A stretch of 8,442 bases of DNA from an uncultured Chloroflexota bacterium (GCA_903930745.1 CAIYZX010000173.1:1-8442), one strand, 5' to 3'; counted from the stretch's first letter, positions 1 to 6,991 are shown. Notes: a model not told the origin generated them from the letters alone. Numbers and translations are program-made.

Positions 1-416
1 AACGCCACGTTCTCCCAGACGGTCTTGCGGGGCAGCAGCTTGAAGTCCTGGAAGACGATGCCGATCTTCCGCCGGATCCGCGGCACCTGGCGGCGCTTGA
101 TGTGCGCAAGGTCGTCGCCGTCGATCACCACGCTGCCCTGCGTGGCCAGCTCGTCCCGGATCAGGAGCTTCATGAGCGTGGACTTGCCGGCGCCGGACGG
201 GCCCACGAGGAAGACGAAGTCGCCCTCCGGGACGACCAGGTCCACCTCCTTGAGCGCCAGCTTCCCGTTGGGGTAGCGCTTGGTGACATCGTGCAGGACC
301 AGGACGTTGTGGTCGCGGTCGCCGGGGGTGGCGTGGCTGCGCCCGGGGCGCCCGAATACGGACGGCCGGTTGCCGTCTCCTCGAAGACCAGGGGTGGAGC
401 TGCCGGGGAAGGTCAC
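1..416 (-). CDS. ftsE: FtsE, cell-division ABC transporter ATP-binding protein (5' part only)
   Basis: FtsE is the cytoplasmic ATPase that pairs with the membrane protein FtsX at the division site and controls cell-wall hydrolases. The window holds the first 138 codons; the rest lies beyond the left edge. Visible landmarks, counted from the chosen start, are the FtsE-typical opening VLVLHDVTKRYPNGKLAL (residues 38-55), the Walker A loop GPSGAGKST (72-80), the segment IKRRQVPRIRRKIGIVFQDF (106-125) with the Q-loop glutamine at 123, and KLLPRKTVWENVA (126-138). The signature motif and Walker B are outside the window. The start is GTG at 414-416. An in-frame TGA lies eight codons upstream, and no ATG or GTG occurs between that GTG and the conserved core, so the protein seems to carry about 37 extra N-terminal residues rich in Gly, Pro and Arg. 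No good Shine-Dalgarno sequence precedes the GTG. The family assignment is firm; the exact start is less certain. Confidence 0.93.
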   Translation of the reverse strand, partial: MTFPGSSTPGLRGDGNRPSVFGRPGRSHATPGDRDHNVLVLHDVTKRYPNGKLALKEVDLVVPEGDFVFLVGPSGAGKSTLMKLLIRDELATQGSVVIDGDDLAHIKRRQVPRIRRKIGIVFQDFKLLPRKTVWENVA

Positions 417-493
417 GTGCTGGCGGTCACTCGGCGGTCAAGACGCTGGAGACTCCGCCGGAGGGCACGACGGCGTGGAGCCACTGTCGGCCG

Positions 494-523
494 AGCCTAG
501 CACCGTGCACGCGATCGTGCCGG
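494..523 (-). promoter_or_regulatory. Putative promoter for ftsE
   Basis: On the minus strand the hexamer TAGGCT (494-499), preceded by TGC, resembles an extended -10 box of a high-GC sigma-70-type promoter. An 18-base spacer separates it from CCGGCA (518-523), a poor -35 match that shares only GNCA with the consensus. Transcription would start near 487, about 70 bases before the ftsE GTG. Its position after the large gene's probable terminator supports a separate ftsE promoter, but this rests on pattern matching alone. Confidence 0.3.
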
Positions 524-560
524 TTCGGTGGCTGGTTCTCCAGAGGACGCACGGGCGCCA

Positions 561-586
561 CCGGCCGCAGGGTGTCCCACGGCCGG
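561..586 (-). terminator. Hairpin downstream of the giant surface-protein gene, probable terminator
   Basis: Perfect 7-base arms CCGGCCG (561-567) and CGGCCGG (580-586) enclose an inner GGG-TGT-CCC stem (570-578) with a small asymmetric bulge. The structure begins about 30 bases after the stop codon at 617-619. No T-run follows on the minus strand, so it would be a hairpin without a U-tract, a form often proposed for high-GC bacteria. Such hairpins can also act as RNA-stabilising 3' ends. Confidence 0.5.
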
Positions 587-594
587 CGATGCCG

Positions 595-622
595 CCAGGT
601 CCAGGTCAGCTCCAGGTCAGCT
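595..622. repeat. 11-base tandem repeat across the stop codon of the giant gene
   Basis: The unit CCAGGTCAGCT occurs twice head to tail (601-611 and 612-622), and its first six bases also precede them at 595-600. The copy at 612-622 contains the gene's TGA stop (617-619 read on the minus strand). The unit length is not a multiple of three, so gain or loss of copies upstream of the stop would change the end of the protein. It looks like a local slippage product. Confidence 0.8.
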
Positions 623-3600
623 CCGGCGCGAGGTCCTCCGGCGACGCGGCCGCGCCACCAGCAGCCCGAAGGCGAGACCCGCCACCAGCACGAGGATCGC
701 CACGAGACCGGACGAGCCGGTGAGCGGCGCACCCCGCTTCGCATCCACCGTGGAGGACGGCGGGACGCTGATGGACGGACGTGCCGCCTGCTCGGCGCGC
801 ACGTCCACCACCGGCGAGGTGATGGGCTGGCCGCCCACCATGCCGGCCGCCGTGGCGATGTTCGTCACGGAACCCGCGGCGACGTCTTCGGCCGTCACGG
901 CGTACTCGGACGTACAGGTGATGGACTCGTCCGGGGCGAGCGCGTCAACGGGCGGGCAGTCCACGGACGTCTTGTCGTCGTAGACCGTGATCGGCCCCTC
1001 GACGGTCACGTTGCCCGTGTTCGTCACCAGGTACTCGTACCGGAGGATGTCGCCCACATTGCGGAAGACCGAGGTGCCCACGATCGTCTTCACGACGGTG
1101 AGCTCCGGGTCCCAGACGATCTCGATGTCCAGCGTGTCCGTCTTCTCGCCCGCCTCGTCCGTGGTCACGGTGACGGTGTTGGAGAGGAACCCGCCGGCGT
1201 CGATCTCATCCTGGGTCACGGTCCGCTCGCAGGTGTAGACCCACGCCTCACCGGCCTCGAAGACCTCGTCCGCGCCCGTGTCACCGGAGGCGTACGCGGG
1301 ATCGGCGTCGCACGTGGGATCGTCCACCACCAGGCCGGTCAGCGTGGCCTCGCCGGTGTTGGTGATCGTGATCTCGTACGTGACCACGTCGCCGGCCAGG
1401 CCAACGATGGTGGTCTCGGACGTCTTCGCCACCGTGAACGCGGCCAGCGGCACGGTCACCGTGTCGTCCGGCGAGTCCGTGCCATCGGCGGAGGCGAAGG
1501 CCACGTTGGTCACGTGCCCGGTCTCCACGTCCAGCGCGGTCACGGTGTAGGTCGCCGTGCAGGTGACGTCGTCACCTGGGGCCAGGGACTCCACCACCGG
1601 GCAGTCCACCTCGGCCTTGTCGTCCGTCACGGTGACGGGGCCCGCAAGGGTTGTGCCGCCGCTGTTGGTCACGACGTACGTGTAGTTGAGGGTGTCGCCC
1701 TCGGCCGCGAAGGTCGCCTCGTCGGCGGTCTTCTCGATGGTGAGGCCAGGTGCGCCGTTCGCCGTGACGTCAACGGAAGCGGTGTCCGTGACCTCCTCGG
1801 TGGTGGTCACGGTGGCCGTGTTGGAGACCACGCCCGCGTCGATCTCTGTCTGGGTCACCGTGTGGTCGCACGTGTAGGTCCAGGTCTCGGTCAGGTCGAG
1901 GGCGGCGTCCACGTCGGTGTCGCCGGACTGGTAGTCCGGGCCGCTGTCGCAGTTGCCGTCGATCATGGACACGCCCGTGAGCTTGATGTTGCCGGGGTTC
2001 GTGACGAGCATCGTGTAGCCGATGACGTCACCCGCCACGGTCACGAGCTCCGTGTCCGCGGACTTGTCCAGCGCCACCATCGGGTTCTGGTCCATGTCCA
2101 CTTCGGCCGTGTCGTTGATCTCGTCCGTCTGGTCCGATGACGCGTAGGCGGCGTTGATGATCGCCTGGCCGAAGTCCAGGTCCTCCTGGGTCACGTTGAC
2201 CGTGGCGGAGTAGATCCAGATCTCGCCCGCGTCCAGGACGTCCGGGTTGACCTCGTCGCCGGAGACGAGGAAGGCCTCGGCATCCAGGCTGTCCAGGAAG
2301 GAGATGCCGGTGAGCGCCAGCTCGCCGGTGTTGGTCACGGTGATCGTGAACGTCACGTCGCCGGGGGCGTCAACGAGCGTGGTGTCCGCCACCTTGTTGA
2401 TGGTCATCGCGGCCAGCGGGACGGTGACGCTGTCCTCGTTGGAGTCATGGCCACCGGCCGTGGCCGTGGCCAGGTTGATCACGTGCTTTGCGGTCACGTC
2501 GCCCGCGAGGACGGTGTACGTGGCCGTGCAGGTGACGGAGGCCCCCGGGGCCAGCGACGCGACCACGGGGCACGCCACCTCGGCCTTGTCGTCCGCCACG
2601 GTGACCGGGCCGGCCAGCGTGGTGTCGCCGTCGTTGGTGACGAGGTAGCTGTAGGAGATCACGTCCCCTGCGCTCGTGAAGTAGGTCACGTCCGCGCTCT
2701 TCTCCAGGGTGAGGCCCGTGGAGACGGTGACGGGGATGTCCAGGGTCTTGGTCTTGGGCGCGGTCTCGTTCGTGTCCGCGGACGCCGTGTTGGAGAGGTT
2801 GCCGCCGGCGTCGATCTCCTCCTGCGACACCTTGTGGCTGCAGGTGTAGACCCAGGCCTCGCCTGCCGCGAACACGTCGTCCTCGCCGGTGTCACCGGAC
2901 GAGTAGGCCGTGCCGGCGTCGCACATCACGTCCGTCACGTCGAGGCCCGTCAGGGTGAGCTCGCCCGCGTTGGTCACGGTGATCTGGTACGGCACCACCT
3001 GGTCAACCGCCGTGATCTCCGTGGTGGTGGAGGTCTTGGCGACGGAGATCGCCGCCAGCGGGACGGTGACGCTGTCCTCGTTCGAGTCAACGCCGTCCGC
3101 GGTGGCGGTGGCCGTGTTCGTGACGTGCTTTGTGGTGACGTCGCCCGCCAGCACGGTGTACGTGGCGGTGCAGGTCACTTCGTCACCGGGCGCGAACGAG
3201 ACCACGGGCGGACACGTCACGGTGGCCTTGTTGTCGGCAACGGTGACTGGCCCGGCGAGCGTGGTCTTGCCGCTGTTGGACACGAGGTAGCTGTAGCTGA
3301 TCGTGTTGCCGGCGGCCGTGTAGTAGGTCTCGGTCGCCGTCTTCTCCAGGGTCAGTCCGTCAACGGCGTTGACCGGGATGTCCAGGGTGTCGTTCTTGGA
3401 CGCCGTCTGGTCCGTGTCCGCGGTGGCGGTGTTGGACAGGTTCCCGCCGGCGTCGATCTCCGCCTGCGAGACCGTCCGGTTGCAGGTGTAGACCCAGGCC
3501 TCGCCCGCCGCGAAGACGGTGTCCGCTCCGGTGTCGCCGGACGAGTAGGACGGCCCGCTGTCGCAGGCGTCGTCCGTCACGGTGAGACCCGTCAGGGTCA

Positions 3601-6600
3601 GCTCACCCGCGTTCGTCACGGTGATGGCGTACGGGACCACCTGGCCGGCTTCGGTGATGGACGTGGTGGTTGAGGTCTTGTCGATGGTGATCGCCGCCAG
3701 CGGGACCGTGACCGTGTCCGTGCTGGTGGTCAGGCCGTCAACCGTGGCGCTCGCCACGTTCGTGACGTGCTTGGTGGTGACGTCCCCTGCCAGCACCGTG
3801 TAGGAGGCGGTGCAGGTGATGGCCTCCAGTGGATCGAGCCAGTCGTCGAAGTCGCCAACCGTGGTCAGCGCCGGGCAGGCCTCGTCGGTCGCCTTGTCGT
3901 CGGCCACGGTCACCGGGCCGTGGAGCGGCACCGTGCCCGTGTTGCTGACGAGGAAGCTGTAGTCCAGGACGTTGGTGGCCGCGTTGAAGTAGGTCTGCGT
4001 CGCGGACTTGTCGATGGTGAGGCCGTAGGTGCCGTAGGTCGCGGTGGAGTTGGTGGACACGACGCCGCCGATGGTCGTGCTGCCGGTCGCATGGGCCGTG
4101 TTGTCGTTCCCCCCTGCGATGGCCACCACGGGCACGGTTGTCGTGCAGTAGGCGGTGTCACCGGGCTGGAGCGTGGGATTGGGGGCGCCGGACCAGGTGC
4201 AGCCGGCCACCTCGGGATCCACGATGTCCGTGCCGGTGATGGCCACGTCACCCGCGTTGTAGACGGTGAACCGGTAGAAGACGTCGTCACCGACGAACAC
4301 GCCCAGGAACTTGGTCCAGGTCGTGCCGTCCGCGGAGATCTGCTTCGTCAGGTCAAGGCGCTTGGTGGGGTTCGTGACCTCGATCGTGGCGGTGGCGGTG
4401 CCGCCCGCGCCGCCTTCCGTGGACGTCACGTTGCCCGTGGTGTTCACCAGGGTGCCGGCGCTGGCCCCCGTGACGGTCACTGCGAAGGTGCAGCTTGCGC
4501 TGGCGGCCAGCGTCGCGCCCGCGAGGCTGATGACGTCCGGCGCCGTGGTGGTGAGCGTGCCACCGCAGGTGGAGACGCCGCCGTTGCTCGCCACCGTCAG
4601 GCCGGCGGGGAGGGTGTCCGTGAACGCGACGCCCGTGAGGCCCGCATGGCCGTTCGGGTTCCCGATCGCGAAGTTGAGCTCTGACGTGTCGTCAAGCAGG
4701 ATGGACGCCGGGGAGAAGTCCTTGGCGATGGTGGGCGGCGCGATGACCGAGATGGTGTCCGTGGCGTAGCTGGTGGAGGTGCCGCCCTCCGTGGTGGAGA
4801 CATAGCCCGTGATGTTCGTGTAGGCGCCTTCGGCGGCGCCCGTCACGGTCACGCTGAAGGAGCAGGATCCGCCCGAGGCGAGGGTCCCGCCGCTGAGGGC
4901 GATCGTCCGGGGTGCGGTCCGCGTGACCGTGCCGCCGCAGCCCGCCGCGGACCCGCTGGTAACGGTCAGGCCTGCCGGGAGGACGTCCGTGAAGGCGACG
5001 CCCGTGAGGGCCACGTTGCCCACCTCGGTGTTGTCGAGCGTGAAGCCCAGGACGGACGTGGCGCCCTTGACGATGGGGTCGCTCGCGAAGGTCTTGGTGA
5101 TGGTGGGAGCCGGCGGGGCGTTGAAGCAGCCCGTGAAGGAGATGTCGTCGAAGGCGAGATCGGCGCCGCTCTGGTCGTTGAGGGCGCCCGTCCCGGAGAA
5201 GCGGAAGGTGGTGTTGCCGGACGTGTTGGTGAGCCCGGTGAAGCTCTGGGTGTGGTTGGTCATGGTGGCGGCCGGGTTGGCGATGGCCGGCAGGCTCGTG
5301 AAGTTCGTGCCGTCCGTGCTGTAGGCCAGGACCACGCTGGTGGGGCCGTTGCTGGAGCTCGCCATCCACCAGCTCATCTGGACCTGCGAGTACTTGCTGG
5401 TGTCGATCGTGAACGAGATCGTCTGGCCGGCGTTCTTGTAGCCAACCGAGCTCCAGGACGTGCTGTCGCCGTTGCCGATCGTGGTGATGATGCTGGAGTC
5501 CGCCGGCGTCTTGGCAACGGCGGTTGCAGTGCTCACGCCACCACCCTTGGTGGTGGGTACGCCACCGGCGGTGTCGGGCGGGTTGGTGGAGGTGGTTGCC
5601 GGGACGGTCCAGTGGGCCAGCGTCTGGCCTGGCGTGCACGCCGCGGCCGCAGCCACCGTGAGGGTGTCCGTGCCGGTGTTGCCCGTGTCCACGGTGGTGT
5701 CCACGAACAGGTGGCCGGTGGTGTTCACGTAGGTGCCGCCGCTCGCGGCCGTCACGGCCACGGTCACGGTGCAGGTGCCGTAGCCCGCGATGGTCCCGTT
5801 GCCGAAGCTGACGGACGTCTCGCCGCCGGACAGCGCGGGGGAGAAGGCGCCGGCGCCGCAGCCGTTGTAGGAGACGGCGGGCGTGCCCGCCACCACGAGA
5901 CCCGCGGGGAACGTGTCGGCGAAGGCGATCCCGGCCACGGTGTCCGGGGTGGGGTTGGCCACCTTGAAGGTGAGGGTGGACGTGGCGCCGGGCGTGATCG
6001 CGCGCGGCGAGAAGGTCTTGGTGATGGGGATGGAGGACGGGCTCACCACGGACACGTAGCGCACGCCGGTGCCGGCGTCCGCGTTGTAGTGGTACGAGCT
6101 GCCGGAGAAGTCGTACAGCAGGCTGGTGAGAGGGGACGAAGGATCACCTGCGCCGCCGATGATGCGGACGTGGTACGTGACGCTGACCGTGCCACCCGCC
6201 TTGTAGTCGCCGCCGGTGCAGGACCGGTAGTTGGGGTTGTTCGGGTCGTTCTCCCAGGTGCACGCGTCCGCGTAGAGGCGGCTCCAGGGTGACGTGATCG
6301 GCCCTCCGAACGAGGTGTACGTGGAGCTGACCGACAGGACCTGGAAGATGGTGTTGGGCAGGCCCGTGAAGGCCTCCAGCTGGTTGTAGCCCTGCGTGGC
6401 CGTGTATCCGCTCATGGTGATGTCGTACGTGCGGCCCTGGATCAGGGTCATCGTGCCGCCCGCGGCGATCGGGGCACCGTTGAGCGCGATGGACGTGATG
6501 CCGTTGCGGTTCTGGGAGATCAGGTGCTCCACGTAGAGCTGCCGGGGTCTCGGGGTGGCGATGGTGGCCCCGGATCCCGCGTCGGTGGCGGTCACGTGAT

Positions 6601-6982
6601 ACTGGCGAACCGTGTCGTAGGCGGCCGGGGTGCGGGTGATCTCCGCCTCGAAGTAGGCGTCCGCGCAGGACCCGTTGCCGATGGAGCCGAGGTCAACGCT
6701 TGTGAGCGAGCCCGGCCGCAGGTTCACGTTGGCGTTCGCGGTGTCCCAGGTGAACGCAGCCGTGACGGACGTGGCGGTGCCGCCCACGGCGCAGACGCGC
6801 GCGCCCACGGGGAATCGATTGGGGCCGGTGCTCACGTCGTTGCTGTCGAGGCCCACGACATCCCACGTGATGGGGCTGATCGTCAGGCTCACGGCTGCGG
6901 CCGCCGGCTGCGCGGAAAGCGGCGCGACCGAGATCGCGACGCCCATCAGCAGGGCGGCCAGACGCGTCACGGTCCGGCTCAC
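617..6982 (-). CDS. Giant secreted DUF11-family repeat protein, predicted cell-surface anchored
   Basis: A protein of about 2,121 residues from the preferred start, GTG at 6980-6982. That start is preceded nine bases upstream by GAGGGG and leads directly into a signal peptide. The frame opens earlier, at a GTG at 7036 without a ribosome-binding site. Order, numbered from 6982: signal peptide 1-30; unrecognised region with four Cys 31-316; DUF11-like repeat 317-447; beta-sandwich-like segment 448-624; two more repeats of the first kind 625-870; one DUF11-like domain 871-986; ten 103-111-residue repeats 987-2064; linker 2065-2092; membrane helix 2093-2110; Arg-rich tail 2111-2121. The chain is rich in Thr, Val, Ala, Asp and Gly and poor in Arg and Lys until the tail, as expected for an exported beta-rich stalk. 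DUF11-type proteins are bacterial surface proteins of mostly unknown function. Adhesion or a structural surface role is inference. No enzymatic motif was seen. Confidence 0.92.
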   Translation of the reverse strand: MSRTVTRLAALLMGVAISVAPLSAQPAAAAVSLTISPITWDVVGLDSNDVSTGPNRFPVGARVCAVGGTATSVTAAFTWDTANANVNLRPGSLTSVDLGSIGNGSCADAYFEAEITRTPAAYDTVRQYHVTATDAGSGATIATPRPRQLYVEHLISQNRNGITSIALNGAPIAAGGTMTLIQGRTYDITMSGYTATQGYNQLEAFTGLPNTIFQVLSVSSTYTSFGGPITSPWSRLYADACTWENDPNNPNYRSCTGGDYKAGGTVSVTYHVRIIGGAGDPSSPLTSLLYDFSGSSYHYNADAGTGVRYVSVVSPSSIPITKTFSPRAITPGATSTLTFKVANPTPDTVAGIAFADTFPAGLVVAGTPAVSYNGCGAGAFSPALSGGETSVSFGNGTIAGYGTCTVTVAVTAASGGTYVNTTGHLFVDTTVDTGNTGTDTLTVAAAAACTPGQTLAHWTVPATTSTNPPDTAGGVPTTKGGGVSTATAVAKTPADSSIITTIGNGDSTSWSSVGYKNAGQTISFTIDTSKYSQVQMSWWMASSSNGPTSVVLAYSTDGTNFTSLPAIANPAATMTNHTQSFTGLTNTSGNTTFRFSGTGALNDQSGADLAFDDISFTGCFNAPPAPTITKTFASDPIVKGATSVLGFTLDNTEVGNVALTGVAFTDVLPAGLTVTSGSAAGCGGTVTRTAPRTIALSGGTLASGGSCSFSVTVTGAAEGAYTNITGYVSTTEGGTSTSYATDTISVIAPPTIAKDFSPASILLDDTSELNFAIGNPNGHAGLTGVAFTDTLPAGLTVASNGGVSTCGGTLTTTAPDVISLAGATLAASASCTFAVTVTGASAGTLVNTTGNVTSTEGGAGGTATATIEVTNPTKRLDLTKQISADGTTWTKFLGVFVGDDVFYRFTVYNAGDVAITGTDIVDPEVAGCTWSGAPNPTLQPGDTAYCTTTVPVVAIAGGNDNTAHATGSTTIGGVVSTNSTATYGTYGLTIDKSATQTYFNAATNVLDYSFLVSNTGTVPLHGPVTVADDKATDEACPALTTVGDFDDWLDPLEAITCTASYTVLAGDVTTKHVTNVASATVDGLTTSTDTVTVPLAAITIDKTSTTTSITEAGQVVPYAITVTNAGELTLTGLTVTDDACDSGPSYSSGDTGADTVFAAGEAWVYTCNRTVSQAEIDAGGNLSNTATADTDQTASKNDTLDIPVNAVDGLTLEKTATETYYTAAGNTISYSYLVSNSGKTTLAGPVTVADNKATVTCPPVVSFAPGDEVTCTATYTVLAGDVTTKHVTNTATATADGVDSNEDSVTVPLAAISVAKTSTTTEITAVDQVVPYQITVTNAGELTLTGLDVTDVMCDAGTAYSSGDTGEDDVFAAGEAWVYTCSHKVSQEEIDAGGNLSNTASADTNETAPKTKTLDIPVTVSTGLTLEKSADVTYFTSAGDVISYSYLVTNDGDTTLAGPVTVADDKAEVACPVVASLAPGASVTCTATYTVLAGDVTAKHVINLATATAGGHDSNEDSVTVPLAAMTINKVADTTLVDAPGDVTFTITVTNTGELALTGISFLDSLDAEAFLVSGDEVNPDVLDAGEIWIYSATVNVTQEDLDFGQAIINAAYASSDQTDEINDTAEVDMDQNPMVALDKSADTELVTVAGDVIGYTMLVTNPGNIKLTGVSMIDGNCDSGPDYQSGDTDVDAALDLTETWTYTCDHTVTQTEIDAGVVSNTATVTTTEEVTDTASVDVTANGAPGLTIEKTADEATFAAEGDTLNYTYVVTNSGGTTLAGPVTVTDDKAEVDCPVVESLAPGDDVTCTATYTVTALDVETGHVTNVAFASADGTDSPDDTVTVPLAAFTVAKTSETTIVGLAGDVVTYEITITNTGEATLTGLVVDDPTCDADPAYASGDTGADEVFEAGEAWVYTCERTVTQDEIDAGGFLSNTVTVTTDEAGEKTDTLDIEIVWDPELTVVKTIVGTSVFRNVGDILRYEYLVTNTGNVTVEGPITVYDDKTSVDCPPVDALAPDESITCTSEYAVTAEDVAAGSVTNIATAAGMVGGQPITSPVVDVRAEQAARPSISVPPSSTVDAKRGAPLTGSSGLVAILVLVAGLAFGLLVARPRRRRTSRRS
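653..730 (-). other. C-terminal anchor: APLTG motif, membrane helix, Arg-rich tail
   Basis: The C-terminus has the three-part layout of a sortase sorting signal. APLTG (716-730) resembles LPXTG with Ala in place of Leu. It is followed by SSG, an 18-residue hydrophobic helix LVAILVLVAGLAFGLLVA (653-706), and a tail with nine arginines among its 11 residues. If no sortase accepts the variant motif, the helix and charged tail would still hold the protein in the membrane with the repeats outside. The helix is clear; cleavage by sortase is inference. Confidence 0.7.
791..4024 (-). repeat. Ten tandem DUF11/DUF7507-like protein repeats of two alternating types
   Basis: Two unit types are recognisable. 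Type A has GPVTVADDKA, then a Cys followed by Pro, then LAPGD and VTCTATYTVLAGDV. Type B has LTLTGL, then CDSGP, YSSGDTG, AGEAWVYTC and EIDAGGNLSNTA. Approximate units from the N-terminal side: A1 3698-4024, B1 3371-3697, A2 3056-3370, B2 2729-3055, A3 2414-2728, B3 2081-2413, B4 1754-2080, A4 1445-1753, B5 1115-1444, A5 791-1114. The order is A-B-A-B-A-B-B-A-B-A. Corresponding points recur every 642 bases through A2 to B3. B1 and B2 are about three quarters identical by eye. Nine of the ten units keep two cysteines, likely one disulfide each. The DUF7507 label is from memory of family motifs. Confidence 0.88.
4025..4372 (-). other. Single divergent DUF11-like domain joining the two repeat blocks
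   Basis: About 116 residues beginning RLDLTKQISADGTTWTKFLG and containing VFYRFTVYNAGDVAITGTDI. The two cysteines lie at AGCTW and AYCTTT, and the domain ends near STATYGTYG. It shares the Lys of the first strand, the N-x-G turn and an N-x-A near the end with the other repeats, but fits neither type A nor type B. It separates the N-terminal repeats from the alternating array. Confidence 0.6.
4373..6034 (-). repeat. Three N-terminal DUF11-like repeats (DUF7933-like) with an inserted segment
   Basis: Three copies share the signatures I-x-K-x-F, F-x-D-x-x-P-A-G-L, a Cys-containing Gly-rich turn, SCxFxVTVTGA or a variant, and YxNxTG. Copies: 5642-6034, 4745-5110 and 4373-4744. The first copy opens with PITKTFSPRAITPGATSTL, and the third contains FTDTLPAGLTVASNGGVSTC. 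The first copy is separated from the second by a non-repeat segment at 5111-5641. The resemblance to the family I recall as DUF7933 is from motif memory. The mutual repeat relationship is directly visible. Confidence 0.75.
5111..5641 (-). other. Beta-sandwich-like segment inserted between repeats
   Basis: About 177 residues unlike the surrounding repeats, bounded by ACTPGQTLAHW at one end and FDDISFTGCF at the other, with a Cys near each boundary. Inside are SVGYKNAGQTISFTIDTS, the aromatic stretch QVQMSWWMASSSNGP, AYSTDGTNFTSL and SGADLAFDDISFTG. The pattern S/T-x-DG-x-x-F-T followed by a terminal DDI-x-F-x-G resembles extracellular jelly-roll or carbohydrate-binding modules. A ligand cannot be assigned from sequence alone. 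Confidence 0.5.
6035..6892 (-). other. Unrecognised extracellular N-terminal region of the surface protein
   Basis: About 286 residues between the signal peptide and the first repeat. It begins near VSLTISPITWDVVGLDSNDV and contains VCAVGG, NGSCADAYF, DACTWEND and RSCTGGDYKAGG, giving four cysteines that could form two disulfides. Two predicted strand-rich halves are suggested by alternating hydrophobic residues. Placed farthest from the membrane anchor, it is the natural candidate for any binding activity. No known family recognised. Confidence 0.5.
6893..6982 (-). other. Sec-type signal peptide of the giant surface protein
   Basis: From the GTG at 6982 the first 30 residues have two arginines near the start (SRTVTR), a hydrophobic core LAALLMGVAISVAPL and an alanine-rich end SAQPAAAA, which fits signal peptidase I cleavage (A-x-A). 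This layout supports the 6982 start over the upstream GTG at 7036, which would add 18 non-hydrophobic residues. Confidence 0.8.
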
Positions 6983-6991
6983 GGCGTAGTA

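Noticed and set aside
572..2140. Long plus-strand open frame (about 520 codons) opposite the giant gene
   Set aside because: Its product is a low-complexity run of Gly, Arg, Val, His and Asp without domain motifs. It is what the complementary strand of a GC-biased repeat gene yields. The minus-strand frame has a signal peptide, recognisable repeats and a membrane anchor.
2447..3673. Plus-strand open frame of 408 codons, with further long ones at 3767-4684 and 5252-6292
   Set aside because: Same compositional shadow. Their apparent internal repeats only mirror the repeats of the minus-strand gene.
791..4024. CRISPR array or phase-variable DNA repeat
   Set aside because: The DNA periodicity is about 310-330 bases with diverged copies and an open protein frame throughout, so it reflects tandem protein domains and not short direct repeats with spacers.
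4692..5639. Minus-strand open frame of 315 codons in another frame inside the giant gene
   Set aside because: The product is dominated by His, Arg, Pro and Gly, with no recognisable fold. The in-phase surface-protein frame runs uninterrupted across it.
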